Shown one piece after another: positions 11,901-23,540 of a DNA stretch of 64,000 nt. The DNA is from Glossina fuscipes (taxonomy: Eukaryota; Arthropoda; Insecta; Diptera; Glossinidae). The stretch covers positions 18,085,280 to 18,149,279 of the forward strand of contig NW_023998414.1 in assembly GCF_014805625.2 (NCBI RefSeq). The letters run 5' to 3'. Under the pieces are notes generated by a model. The model made no database searches and was not told the origin of the DNA. It was given only the letters and a program-made list of their open reading frames with translations. The position numbers and the translations under genes are program-made. The stretch's first letter is position 1. The number at the start of each line of letters is the position of its first letter.

Positions 11901-12394
11901 AGGTTACGATTCAATAAAAGAAATTACAATTCAACCCAGAAATAAACCCTTTTTCTATTTAATTCGAATCTTTCATAAATTTTAGGGCATCTGTTATAGA
12001 AGGTTGACTTTCCATAAGGAAACTTTTATTAGAGAGAGTTCGAAAAACTCACTATCCTAGATCAATTTCCGCCTACTTTTTGCTAGAACGTATATAAATT
12101 GAAAAGGTGGTTTCGTTTAGTGTATTGAAATAGTTTTTTTTATCGATTTTTTTCGGGGGCTTTTAAAAATTACTTTCATTCAAACAGGGTTTTGTATGGG
12201 GGAGGGTGAGTGTGTCGGTCATGAAATTGGCCCGATCTGTCTTTCATGCTGAACGCGAGAAAGTTACGATCGATGGATAGGTGAACAAAATTACCATAGT
12301 CATGATAAACTCAAGTGATTCTGGATCGATTGATATAATAAAAGTGTGCAGTATCTCCAAGCAAGCGTTTAAGCAAATTATTATTAATTTAGCC
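11901..12394. other. Noncoding DNA, nothing recognised
   Basis: No coding signal, repeat signature or RNA gene was seen. Confidence 0.5.
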
Positions 12395-12505
12395 AGAGAG
12401 AGAATAAATTTTAAGACTAAAATCTTAAAGCACTAGCAGCTAAGACTATTGAAAACGCGATCGCATGTGAGATTTGAGCCCACGACCAATGCATTAGTTA
12501 GCTTT
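12395..12505 (-). repeat. Possible SINE head, family S
   Basis: The minus strand carries GGGCTCAAATCTC (12480-12468), which fits the RNA polymerase III box B consensus (GGTTCRANNCC) of tRNA-derived SINEs. A convincing box A was not found, and only the head of the element is visible here. Confidence 0.35.
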
Positions 12506-13231
12506 AAGACGATTCTAATTCTTAGAATTCGTTTTCGAACCTATAAATTTTCGAATTGATTGTCTGCGCAAAAGAGAATAAAAAATTATTATGTAATAAG
12601 ATATTTCGAATCACACAAATATCAAATAGAATCGAATCAAATATTGATGTGATCTTAATGTTAACGTTTAGTGAACAGTTAAGAATTGATTTAAGCCACG
12701 TTTCGCCTCTCCATCTCAGCTTTTTTTTCAACAAGAACAAGAATTTCAATTGCAGTTAACCGAGAGCATACGGCAAAAGGAAGTATCCATGAAATCAACT
12801 TAAATAATAGAATAATCTTTAGGCGAATCAAGGGTGGGTATACTTTGTGGACTCCTTGCAGCTTATAGGAAGCATTGGTCGAGGGGGAAATATGTAGTCT
12901 TCATTTTTTTTTTTACATTTAATTTTAGTTGTTTTCGTTTATATTTAATTTTAGAAACCGTGTTCGACATGATATAAAAAATTAACAAGTTTAGGAGTAA
13001 AGATTCTCTTTCAGAACTCAACAAAAGAAATAGTGTTAGTTAAAACGTTTTTCAGTAAAAAGCTATGAAGTATGCAGCATGTTAAAGCGGCCATTATTAA
13101 GGAAATTAAGCGTTTTTTCTTTTTTTAATATTTAATTACAAAATCCTTACTTCCCATCGATACATCTATATACACCTAAATATATATGTATATATCTATA
13201 TATTAGTGAAGACAAAAAAAAATATATATAT

Positions 13232-13274
<43 letters not shown>

Positions 13275-13979
13275 GTATATAAATAAAAAAAAATTAGATT
13301 TTGAAAGGCAATAAGAAATTTTTTAATTAAATATAGGTAGGTATATGTAATATTTAGAACATACGTCCAAAAATGCACCTAATTATATACTTAGAAAAAC
13401 TTAAAAAGACAATAATAGTAATAATAAAAATAATTAAAATAATAATGAAATTTATTGTTTAAATTAAAAATTAAACATATCGACTAACCTTGAAGTCTCA
13501 AATCCGTTTGATCCTTACTCTGATGGACTTTGTAGCTAGTCTGTATAAATATTTTTGTTTATTTTGTTTTATGCGAGGAGTAGTTTTTTTTCTTTTTTCC
13601 TTTTTTTTTTTTTTCCTTTTAAATTATGCTTTTTATACTCTTTGTCAAATGTAAACTCAAACTTGAAGTTTAGTTGCCAACGGAAAAAAATAAAACCGCT
13701 TCCCGTTACGTTGAAAACTGATTTCGTTCTAAACATATACACATACACACACTTGTTTTGTTTTTTTTTTTTTCTGTTTTTTTTTTTAATATATATAAGA
13801 ATACTTGCTAATGTTGGCATTTGTTAGGAGCATATTTCAGCTAAATAATAAGAATAATAAATTTGCTTCATTTAATGTTGTTTACTTGGATTTACTTTTT
13901 GAATTGTTATCCGATTCTAAACCTCTATTAATTCATATCAACCATCCACCAAAACCGGTGATGGAGGTATATCCTCCAA
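12506..13979. other. Region 3' of the zinc-finger gene
   Basis: No gene recognised. 13222-13270 is a TA microsatellite; pyrimidine- and T-rich tracts lie at 13580-13620 and 13755-13785. The 3' UTR of the minus-strand zinc-finger gene must lie here. Several minus-strand AATAAA-like hexamers occur (for example near 13557), so the poly-A site cannot be chosen by eye. Confidence 0.5.
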
Positions 13980-16900
13980 TCAGTTATACATGAAATTTGC
14001 AGCATCACATAAAACATCACTATCCTCGTCAAATTTACCATTCATAGTGTATGCTGAATCGGTACCGTATGACCATTCCTTCTTAATGTAATCTCCATCG
14101 GTTGTTATCGATGAAGTACTATTATTTAAACCTGTCAATGAGCTATGATCTAATTTGAAATCATCATCATCGGCGTACAATTGTGAGGGTATACCGTCCG
14201 GTATAGAGTGATGATCCAAAAGATAACCATACGTTGGTAATGAATGACTTAAATCGACGTGATGCTCTAAATCGTGTTCAAAATTAGACATACGATACCG
14301 TGAACTGGGCGGTGATTGTGGTGAGTTGGGTGTTGGTGAATCATCGAATATGGCTTCTTCTTTGATAAGCATTTCATTTGAATTATCACCGGATGAATAT
14401 AAATTCGGTTCAACTTTGATGGCCGTCAGTGCCAAGGACGGGGAGGTTTTTTCATCGACTACGACATCATCGTCATCATCGAAGTTGCGCCCTTTATGGG
14501 AACGATGTAAATTTACTCTATGCTCGTTTATGTGGTCATCGTCATCATCATCGTCATCTAAATCGGCTAGATGGCGACGTCGGTGGTGGTTTCGGTGGTT
14601 ATTTCGTTGATACGAACGTTGGTGGTTCTGGGTTTGGTTCTGGTTATTACTGTTATTGCTGTTATTAAGGTTTATGGGCTGTTGTTGTTGTTGTTGTTGT
14701 TGTTGCGAGTTGTGAGTACTACGTATAATTGTTGAGGATCCAAATGCTGCGGCTGAAGCCAATGATAGGGGTACAGAGCCCAATTTATTAACTAAAACGG
14801 TTGAGGAACTCGAGGCCACCGCAATTTTTGGTGAAGGTGGAGTGCCTAATAATAATAATAATAACAATAATAATAATGATAATAATAATAAAAAAACAGA
14901 TTGAAATAAATTAATATCGAAAAAAATGGTGGAAGAAAGTTTAGTGTCTTAAGTTGTGCGTCCAATAACGTGAACAACAGCAACTTGGGCCTCATGTTTA
15001 CGATATTTTTCTCGAATCTATCATAGTGCGAAGGGTCAACTTCGATACAACTTGCTTACTCACCAATATGCTGCACTACCGAAGATGATAAAGTGGTGCA
15101 GGACGACACACCATTGGTCGAATGTATTATCGGAGTCTTACGCATCAGTTGCTGCTGCAATGCACTGTTACTGCTATTGCTACTATTTTGACGTATAACT
15201 TGAGCATGATTTTGCTGATGTTGTTGTTGTTGCTGGTGACCATCTTGATCTGTTTGCATGTAATTATTGATAACTATAGTACGCGTCGGTGTGCCCAACA
15301 TTAAATGTGGTTGCTCTTGTTGCAGCTTCTGTTGCTCATTCGATGAGTTACTTGACGATTCCGAAAGGGAATCATCAACAACATTTCTTCCGACATTCGG
15401 TGTCGTTAGAAATTGCTGAGCCAAACTATGACCATCACTCATGGTGGAATTGTCATCATCATCGTCATCATCCCGATTATTATTGTCGCGTCCGTCCTCA
15501 ATATTACCGCCACCATGGCCATCATGCTTTATATCAAGCTCCATTAATGATTGTGGATTTTGTAAAACAGTGCGTCCACTGTGACTGCGTAGCTTCGAAG
15601 TTGAGTGATGTTCAACTTTGTGCACGGTGGATGATGTTGGCGAATTTTGGGCACTCGTACCGCCGGAACTTGTACTTGTATCTGTACTATTATTAGCATT
15701 TGAAGTCTGATAGCGTATAGTTGTAGCTGTGGTTGATGACGATGACACCGACTGCTGTGTGGGATTATCACGCTGATGCACTTGCATATGATTTTGCAGT
15801 GATGACTGAGTGTGTAGTTTCTTTTTGCAAATCTTACATTCAAATGGAAAATCACCGGTATGAGTGCGAGCATGAATTTTTAGATTGTAACGTTGACCAA
15901 AACCTTTACCGCACACGTCGCATCTGTAAGTAATAAATGGAAAAAAGTTGAGTTGCTATACGTATTTTTAATTAACTAAATTAAATATTTACTTATGCAA
16001 TTTGACGCCTGAATGCAGCTTAGAGTGGCCTCTCAATGATGCAAGAGCACTGAACACTTTACCACATATTTCGCAGGTCAGATTGACATTTTCATTGTGT
16101 ATCTTTTTATGTACTTTGAAATATTCAAAGCTCATGAATTCCTTGTGACATACTTCACATTTATACTTGTGCCGTTCCGACTGCTGACCAGTATGGACGC
16201 GCATGTGCTTAATAAAATTGGGACGAAAGCGTACTACACGTCCGCATATTTGACATTCGTATGGTTTACAACGTAGACAATGCTTTTCATAGTTTTTCAA
16301 CGATTTCAAAACCATATTACAAATGGCGCATTTCATATTGTTAGCGTGCCCGGAACGATGTATATCAAATAAATCCTTGGAATCGAATTTCTCCACACAA
16401 TCTACGCATTGATAAACAGTAGCTCCCGCAGCATTTCCTGACGAGATTGGCTGTGAAGACGTTGTTGCTGTGTTTACTGATGCACTTGAAGTAGAGGAAG
16501 AAGTCGTCGACGACGTCACTGACGAAATATTACTGTAAGATGCTGCCGATGTAGAAGTATTATTACTATGCAAAGCATTGAGATTAGCTAAGGCAGCTGC
16601 CGACGTCGAAGCTATCGGATGAGTGTCAAGGTGTTGTCCATTCGTCATTAAGTTATTAGTACTATTGTTTGGTGGTATGTGTTGTGATATGGCAGCGCTC
16701 ATCGAAGGATTCGCATTACTTTGTGCTGCTACCGCCAGTGTTGTGGCGGTGTTTGCTACAATTCTATTAAAACTTGGTGAACCATTTATGATGTTTTTGG
16801 TATTCGTCGGAGTACTTGTCACCATCATTGGCGATGCATTAGAAGTCGGAGAGGAGCTTGGTGATATGCCAGTAGCCGTCAGTTTATTTGTCTGCGAGGA

Positions 16901-18004
16901 AGCGGCCACCATCATAGGTGCAGTCGCAACGGTGGAGGTACCATTTGCTGCCACAGGAGTAGCTTGTAATATAAGTTGCGTAGTTGTCCCAGCAACGCCA
17001 CTTCCCCCTTGTTGGACAACATTAAGCACCGCCATAGAGCCATTGCGGCTTATTACCGCCGGCATACGCACCAAAGTACCCTGCATATTACCTATTGCAT
17101 TACTTATATAAACAGGTCGCCTTTGCAACTGAGCCAAAGCCTCAGATACGGGCACAGTTATGGAGCGTGTACTTGTTGTACCACCAGTGCTCACTATTGA
17201 GCCAGCTGGAAATACCAGTTGAGCAGTAGCTGTTTGGTTATTAATGGCCCTTCCTTTAATGTAATCCATAGCGTTGCCCTCCGCTAGCACCTCATCAACC
17301 ATTTCTGAATCCTCTAACTTTATTTGAGCGCTATGTAATTGAACGGGCTCTTCATCCGCTTCAGCTGCCTTAGCTTCTTCTTCGATATCTTGTAGATTTT
17401 CATCGTTCAGTTCCGGGTCCTCCACCTCTGCTTGATGAATTAATTGTTGCGCTGCACTTATATTCATAGCTGTCAGTTCATTCATATCTGAAGATCGCAC
17501 AATTATACGACGACCATTTAGCAGATGATGATTATGATGTTGGTGTTGTTGTTGTTGGCTTTGTGGAGAATCGATGTGTGTAAATTCAGCTTCTAGCCCG
17601 GTTTGACTTAATTCGGAAGCGCTCGTTATAGGAGTAGTTGAAGTCGGTGGGGTTTCAAGTTTTATTGCTGTCGTCGGTGACATACTGGTTGCTTGAGAAT
17701 TACTATCATAATCAACACTCACCGTTTCTTTTGCTATTCGTACTTCGTTATGCTGTCGTAGATTCTGTTGCATTAACTCTTGCGTTTCATCCTCTTGCTC
17801 CATAGTAGCATCTTGCAATATAAACTCAATTTGCTGCGACAACGCACTATCGTTCAAAGCAATTAGTCCATCTAAATCTTTACCTGCCATTGTGCTAACT
17901 GGGCTATTACACAGACCAAACAGGGAGGGAAGACTGCGGGATGATAATTCACCAACTCTATCAGCTCCAACACTGTCTGTAACATTGTTAGTGTCCATGT
18001 TCAT
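13980..18004 (-). CDS. Seven-finger C2H2 zinc-finger protein
   Basis: Three coding exons: 18004-15993, 15923-15064 and 14845-13980, giving 1245 codons and a TGA stop. Residues about 530-725 hold seven zinc fingers. Finger 2 is CCHC-like (CAIC...H-x3-C); the others are classic C2H2 with HTG-type linkers after fingers 3 and 6. The N-terminal part has acidic patches (about residues 70-80 and 195-225). Residues about 240-520 are rich in Ser, Thr, Asn and Ala. The part after the fingers has Gln runs and three poly-Asp tracts, and is predicted disordered. Such architecture suggests a nuclear DNA-binding regulator; target and pathway are unknown and I do not recognise the orthologue. The first ATG (18004) has a poor context; the second, two codons in, has AACATGG and may be preferred. 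Several open frames on the plus strand are antisense shadows. Confidence 0.93.
14846..15063 (-). other. Intron 2 of the zinc-finger gene
   Basis: A 218-bp intron with G|GTGAGT donor. The acceptor is the end of a TTA trinucleotide microsatellite, TTATTATTATTAG|GCACTCC, instead of a pyrimidine tract. Splicing joins CAT ATT G to GC ACT CCA in phase (HIGTPP). Without splicing the exon 2 frame stops two codons later. Confidence 0.85.
15924..15992 (-). other. Intron 1 of the zinc-finger gene
   Basis: A 69-bp intron with GTAAAT donor (AA|GTAAAT) and TTACTTACAG acceptor. Splicing restores CAT AAA TGC GAC, that is HKCDVC, so the junction lies just before the first cysteine of finger 6. Size and sites are typical for flies. 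Confidence 0.93.
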
Positions 18005-20559
18005 AAAGAAACTCTTAATTTCTTACACGCAGAATTTAAAATCAGTCACTTTTATATTTTTTTATTTATATTTACTTTATTACTTATTATTATTACGCTT
18101 ATTATTCTATGCGAATTATCACTTGAGATATTTTTCGAAATTTTCTCCAATTTTTGGTGGTTTTCTTTTTGAATCTATTTTTATTGGTTATCCACATTTT
18201 TCAACTAATAAATTTTCACATTTCTAGAGTTTCACATCATTTCATTAACAGTTTGCAAATTTGTTCTGTTTTCCTTAAATACAACTTCTCTCCTTTTGCA
18301 AACTTTAAAAATGTTGCAGTTTGGTTTAATTACAAAAATTGAGAGAAATTAAATAAAAATATTTATACTACGCAGATATTTTTCAATTAATGAAAAATAA
18401 AGGAAAAGAATTACACGGTTTTCATTTTAAACCCTCTTCGTTTTTTCTCGTAATTTTCTTTCGGCCGCACACTTTTTATTACATATTCATTGAATTTTCA
18501 TGGAAAACGTCAATAAAGGAAGAAATTTTCTTTGAATATGGAATTTTTTCTGTTTTCTTTTGTCTCCGCGGATGTTTGTTTGTGTATGTGAATGTTCGCG
18601 CTGGCTTATAAACAACAAATTGGCATAGCACCAAAACAGGGTTGCATTACTTTTGTACTAAATGCAGAATTTTACAATTAAACAAATTTACAATAATTCA
18701 AATAATATATGCGCATAAATGCTAAACAATTATTTACCTTAAGCAAATTTTAATAATATGTATATCGCATTGATATTAAAATTTTTTATAAGGTATATCC
18801 GATAGATACTATTCGTTTAGGTTATGATTACTTTTTTCATATTTCACCATGTCTTTGCTTTTATTTGTTTTACAGGTAATTCTGTTTTGTAGTGTTTTTG
18901 TTTGCTTTTCATATTCTTCATCTCTCTTTTCCCTCGCTTTTATTTATCAGGCAACTCATATTTCTCTATTCTCTTTTCAATTGCGATTTGTGTGTTTTGA
19001 TTTTTTTATATTGTATTATGCATATGTGTTATGATATTACCGAGTAGTTATAGCTTTTTGTGCGGTTATATTTTTTTTCTTTTGTTTTGCTTGGTAGTGT
19101 TGCCGTATTCTCAATATATTTCGGATTTAATTAAAATATTCAAATAGTGCAATAGCAGAATTTCCTTCGATATGGACAAATTTACATCTTAAGTTATTCT
19201 ATTTGCAATTGTGCATTTAAAAAGTTAAAAACATTAATCTTAGATGATGTATAAAGCTGTTGCGAAATATTGAGTTTAGATTGCAGTATGTGCATCACTG
19301 TAAACAGGTTCAATTTCAATGAGTGTGTACGCCGCAAATGAAGTACGTGAAATTCAATTTATATTGTTAGCGGATCGTCAAGGAGAGGGAACGGACGAAG
19401 AGAATGACGGCAGGCAAACAAATCAAGCAAAAAATTTACAATTTTTAAAGTAAAATATGAAAACGAATTAGAGCTTAGACTAACATGAAAAACGCTCCGA
19501 GGTCTCGCAAATTAATCCATTAGTATTATTTATATTTATAATTTGTTATTTGTAGAGTTATTACACTTCTCTTAACTGCAACTTCATTGTTCAACATTTA
19601 TTGATTTCCTTACAAAAAGTTTTCCACTTAAGTTGAAATTTTATTTTTCATTAATTTTTCTTTTAATATTTATAGTAACGGGCAACACATCACATTTTAA
19701 AACTTTCTGCGTTTAATTGTTTATAGCGTGCACTTTGAAAATTTTCATTACATACAATTTCTTTTTTATAAAGAATATACAAAAGATAAGTTTTAATTCT
19801 TTTTCCGAAGGGATTTACTTTTGCATTACTTCTTTTTCCTCTTTTTCATTTGCTTTACGATTTTTCATTTGGGAAAATAGCGTTGCCAGATTCCTAAAGA
19901 AATCGTAACATTTTCACATAAGAATGAGTAAACCGAAGAGAAATGATGCCCAAAAATTTATAATCAGTCCGTTTAATTAGAATCAGGTGCTGTAACGCCG
20001 GGGCGTAATCAGTAAATAAAGTTTCTTATAATTTTTCTAATAATAATCTATCTGCTATACTATTCCTTCGATATGGAGCAAATAATATACTGATGTCTGA
20101 ATTGAAAACGATTGGTTTATAAATATTTTTTTAAAATTTTTAGAGATGTCGTGAATGGTCGAACAAGAAGCGTAACGTCTACCTACTTAATTCCTAATGA
20201 GACTTGTCGAAATTTGTCTACAAAAACATATACAGCATTGCATTACGATTTCACACTCCTACAATTTCCACACAGCATTTTTAAAAATGTTTGAAATGAT
20301 AAGACTCTTTCTAATTTTATTGCATTTGAATGGTTCGTTTCATATGAGATATGGTATATCTAAGCGCTGCGTTCAAAAACTTTATTACTATTAACGTGTT
20401 TTAGATGCGCTTTGATCCTCAACTCTTCTACTTCATCAAAGATTAAGATTTCTAGAATTTTTGAATTCATTTCTGAAATTCTGTACATCTTTTTAAATTT
20501 AAAATGTGTTTCAATATATACATGATCGTCAATCTTAATTCTTATATTCTTTCCCTCTT
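18005..20559. other. Upstream region of the zinc-finger gene
   Basis: Contains the 5' UTR and promoter of the minus-strand zinc-finger gene, but no TATA box or start site can be chosen with confidence. T-rich on the plus strand for the first 1 kb. The open frames of 60-111 codons here (17892-19034, 19717-19908) are T-rich, Phe/Leu-heavy chance frames. Confidence 0.5.
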
Positions 20560-20963
20560 TATGCCTAGCAAAAAGAGTTTCTAAGTTTGTTCACTAATAA
20601 TCCCGGTTATTGAATCGGTACTGCGGAAGAATTCCAAGGACAAGTATAACTTTCATGAATTTACACTAAAGTTTGAATTAATACTAATGTTTCTTTCGCT
20701 TGGTTTTTTTTAGGAACGCGACATAATATTGATCTCAACAATGCAGATCAAGCAAGGAGGTTATACCTAACGATTTGCGCCATGCATTAGGTTTCATCGA
20801 AAACGAGAAACGGGTTAACGCAGCGATAACTCGACCTCGTTACCTTCTATATATATACGGCAACCCCGATCTAATCCTTTTGGATCCTCATTGGCGCATG
20901 TTTATCAAGTACTGCGTCGACAACGATGCCTACCTTGGTTATGATTTGCCGGAAATTGTCTGA
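20560..20963 (+). pseudogene. MOV10/Armitage-like RNA helicase, 3' end, broken
   Basis: Two exons of a superfamily 1 RNA helicase of the MOV10 type are readable. The first (about 20560-20643) encodes YA-stop-QKEFLSLF and IGTAEEFQGQ, matching the TPYRKQ and VEEFQGQE motifs. A 70-bp intron follows (20644-20713; CAA|GTATAA, TTTTTAG|GAA). The second exon (20714-20963) reads ERDIILISTM, then after one extra base near 20744 RSSKEV, GFIENEKRVNAAITRP (helicase motif VI) and the C-terminal GNP...DPHWR...YLGYDLP block. Two stop codons in the first exon and the frameshift make it a pseudogene; an assembly error could explain the frameshift but not all three lesions. Because the intron is kept, it arose by DNA duplication or by decay in place, not by retroposition. 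Earlier helicase exons were not found. Related proteins act in piRNA and siRNA pathways. Confidence 0.85.
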
Positions 20964-22030
20964 CTTGAATTACCTTTAATGATTTATTTTCTTTAAGAAC
21001 TTCCAATTATCAATACTGTTATTATTAAACCACAACTCTTCGTGCCGAACTAAATTGTTTATATTGTCTTTCTATATTTATATTATTATAAAATTCTCAC
21101 CGTTTTTAATTCAATGCTGCCTTTGTTAGATGTTTTACATTTTACTTTGTTAGTGAAGTAACAAAATCACAATTCACAAATAATATTTTATAGTATTAAT
21201 ATAAATTTTTGATTATTTTTGCTTTAATTTGATCTAATTAGCAGATTCACAAAAATTCATTTTGTTAATGTTCCAGCAGCGCTTGCGAATTAGATAGAAA
21301 ACCGTTATCGGCTATTTCCTTTACACCAAAAGTAAACAAAAAGAATAAGAATGTGCACAGAGTTGCTTGCAATTAATTAATTATTTTAAATATAAATATA
21401 TAATATAACCATCGTCTAGTTGGAGCTTATAGCAACAAATACTTTTTCACACTGACATTTCCTGTTGCTGTATATTAATTTATATAATTTATATTTAAAT
21501 ATAAATAAAATAAATAGCTTTATTTATATAATAGCTTTATTATACATTTAAAATACTTTATTAATTTATATAAAAATATATTTATATATATATAAAAGAA
21601 ATTGTTATTCTTTTTAATGGTTTTAATGGTTTCCTGGTTGTTTCCGATCCTTCCTCCTTGACTTAGTCGCTTTTGCTCTTCTATCATATCCTCTAGATGT
21701 TTAGATTGTTTAATTTTACAAGTTATCCGCCTGAGTGGCAAGAGTATCGACTTTTAACTCAATGTCGTGCCAGTGCATGCATAATACCTATGGAGAGAGG
21801 TGAGTTAAAATGTATAACTAGTACACATATATTCGTACAATGTTTGCTGACTAGCCCTTCAGAGACTTTAAATGATCGTAATCCTATTTTCTTAGTCATA
21901 GATTCTCAATGTCATGCATGCTTGAAAGTGTGAAGATTTTTACCTAAGTGAATGTGTCAAAGGTTAATATCGAACATTTAAAATTTCTTGTATTTAACAA
22001 GTTAGCTTAGAATTAAACCGTCATAATTTT
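20964..22030. other. Noncoding DNA, nothing recognised
   Basis: AT-rich with TA runs at 21575-21595. The minus frame at 21520-21741 has a charged stretch (KQSKHLEDMIEEQKRLSQ) that could be a coding remnant, but no family is recognised. Confidence 0.45.
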
Positions 22031-22047
22031 TAAACAACGCCCTCGCT

Positions 22048-22730
22048 AAATTCCCTGTTGAAAGGCAAAGCACAGAGTCGCTTATAATATATATAAATGG
22101 TTAAAAGCCCAACTTAACAATTAACAACTTAAATGTTAACGCCAATCAGCTATGTTAAACGAGCAACTTAACAGACCAGAAGGGTCCAACTCTGTAAAAT
22201 AAGGGACCAAATTAACAAAAGCCGTCGGCAAAACAACAACTTAACATTATCTAACGGACCAAATTAACAAAAGCCGTCGGCAAATCTTTCTAGTAGTTGC
22301 TGGCTTTTCGCATTATATTTTCCACATTTCAGTTGGATTATGACGATTATATGGATACATGGGTGGAATTTACCGAATTATGTATAGAGTGAACACTTAA
22401 TGTGTTTTTTTCGCAAATTAGTTTGGTTTTTCAAAGTATAATTTATTTTTTATCTTAAGTGCAGTAGAGTTTTTTTTGATGCTAGCGCTTTAAGAGAAAC
22501 GAATTTCCCTGTTAAAAGGCAAAGCACAGAGTCGCTTATAATGAATAAAAAAATTGCCAAAATGGTTGAATACCCAACTAACAATTTAAATGGCCAGATC
22601 GTTTAATTTCCAAAGCCGCCAGCATTTTAAATGGAATAATCTGTTAAATTGCAGCTCTTTAAACGGAACAATCTGTTAAGGCAGCTTTTTAAATGGAATA
22701 ATCTGTTAAATAATGCATATTACCGCCGGC
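22048..22730 (+). repeat. Complex direct-repeat cluster
   Basis: Three nested repeat types. A block of about 41 bp (ending AAGCACAGAGTCGCTTATAAT) occurs at 22048 and again at 22502, 454 bp apart. A 29-bp block GGACCAAATTAACAAAAGCC(GTCGGCAAA) occurs at 22204 and 22256, period 52. A 22-bp block (TTAAATGGAATAATCTGTTA) occurs three times at 22624-22712. All contain AACTTAAC or GTTAAA cores. Confidence 0.85.
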
Positions 22731-23269
22731 ATTTACGAGTTGCTGTTGAGTGACTTTTATGAATTTCATATCCTTATAGATGATTTGTAAAGAAATGCAA
22801 GTACCTGGCCACGTATTAATCTATTCTAATGGATTATCAGGAGCATGAATTATTCTTATTCTTGGGAATTGGCGAATCAATGAAAACATAGATTTATTAA
22901 TTAAAAATAAAGAAACATTAGATACTAATACTGCTATTAACAGAATTGAATATATTTTACACTCTGTCAATGTTGATATAAAATACGCGACTGATAGACG
23001 GAACCAAAAATAGTCTATACGTTGCATAAATAAATTCGAATTATCCACCAACAGTGATAAGTGATCTAATTGTACATCCCTTATGTTTCTGTTTTACGTT
23101 TTATGTTTTACGATTAAAAAAAAAAAGGGAATTTTGCAAATATTAATAAAAAAAAAATAAATATATAAAGACAACAAAAAACACACGGCACAGAAACAAA
23201 ATGCATATCTTTACTTTTGAAATGTAAACAATCGCACGTGCATAGCATATGTAAACAAAAATTAGAATT
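22731..23269. other. Noncoding DNA, nothing recognised
   Basis: No coding or repeat signature was seen except short A runs near 23117 and 23149. Confidence 0.5.
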
Positions 23270-23540
23270 TGCAACAACAACCACACACGGTAAGAGCTTT
23301 CCAATATTAAACACTCTGTATTATTTACAACAACAAACACGCAGGGTACGAACTTTACAGCAATATTTGTGCAGCTTTATAGCATTAACTAAACGCGATA
23401 CTAGCTTTACAACAATAATCAAACGCGATACTAGCTTTGCAACAAAGAACCCATACTGTACCAGCTTTAAACAAAAAACACACTACACTTGCTTTACAAA
23501 CAAAAGAATACACGATACTAGCTTTACAACACGCAGAAAG
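23270..23540 (+). repeat. Degenerate 30-bp tandem array
   Basis: About nine units of roughly 30 bp with core CGATACTAGCTTTACAACAA. The two best units start at 23391 and 23421, exactly 30 bp apart. Because 30 is a multiple of three, one frame stays open for 138 codons (23217-23633) with a repeated RDTSFTT motif; I regard that frame as a product of the array rather than a gene. Confidence 0.8.

Noticed and set aside
16623..17111. 162-codon plus-strand open frame opposite the zinc-finger gene
   Set aside because: Antisense shadow of exon 1; the minus frame has seven zinc fingers and intact splice sites.
20775..20963. Independent 62-codon gene
   Set aside because: It starts on a non-ATG codon and is only the C-terminal part of a helicase; upstream exon and frameshift show it is a pseudogene piece.
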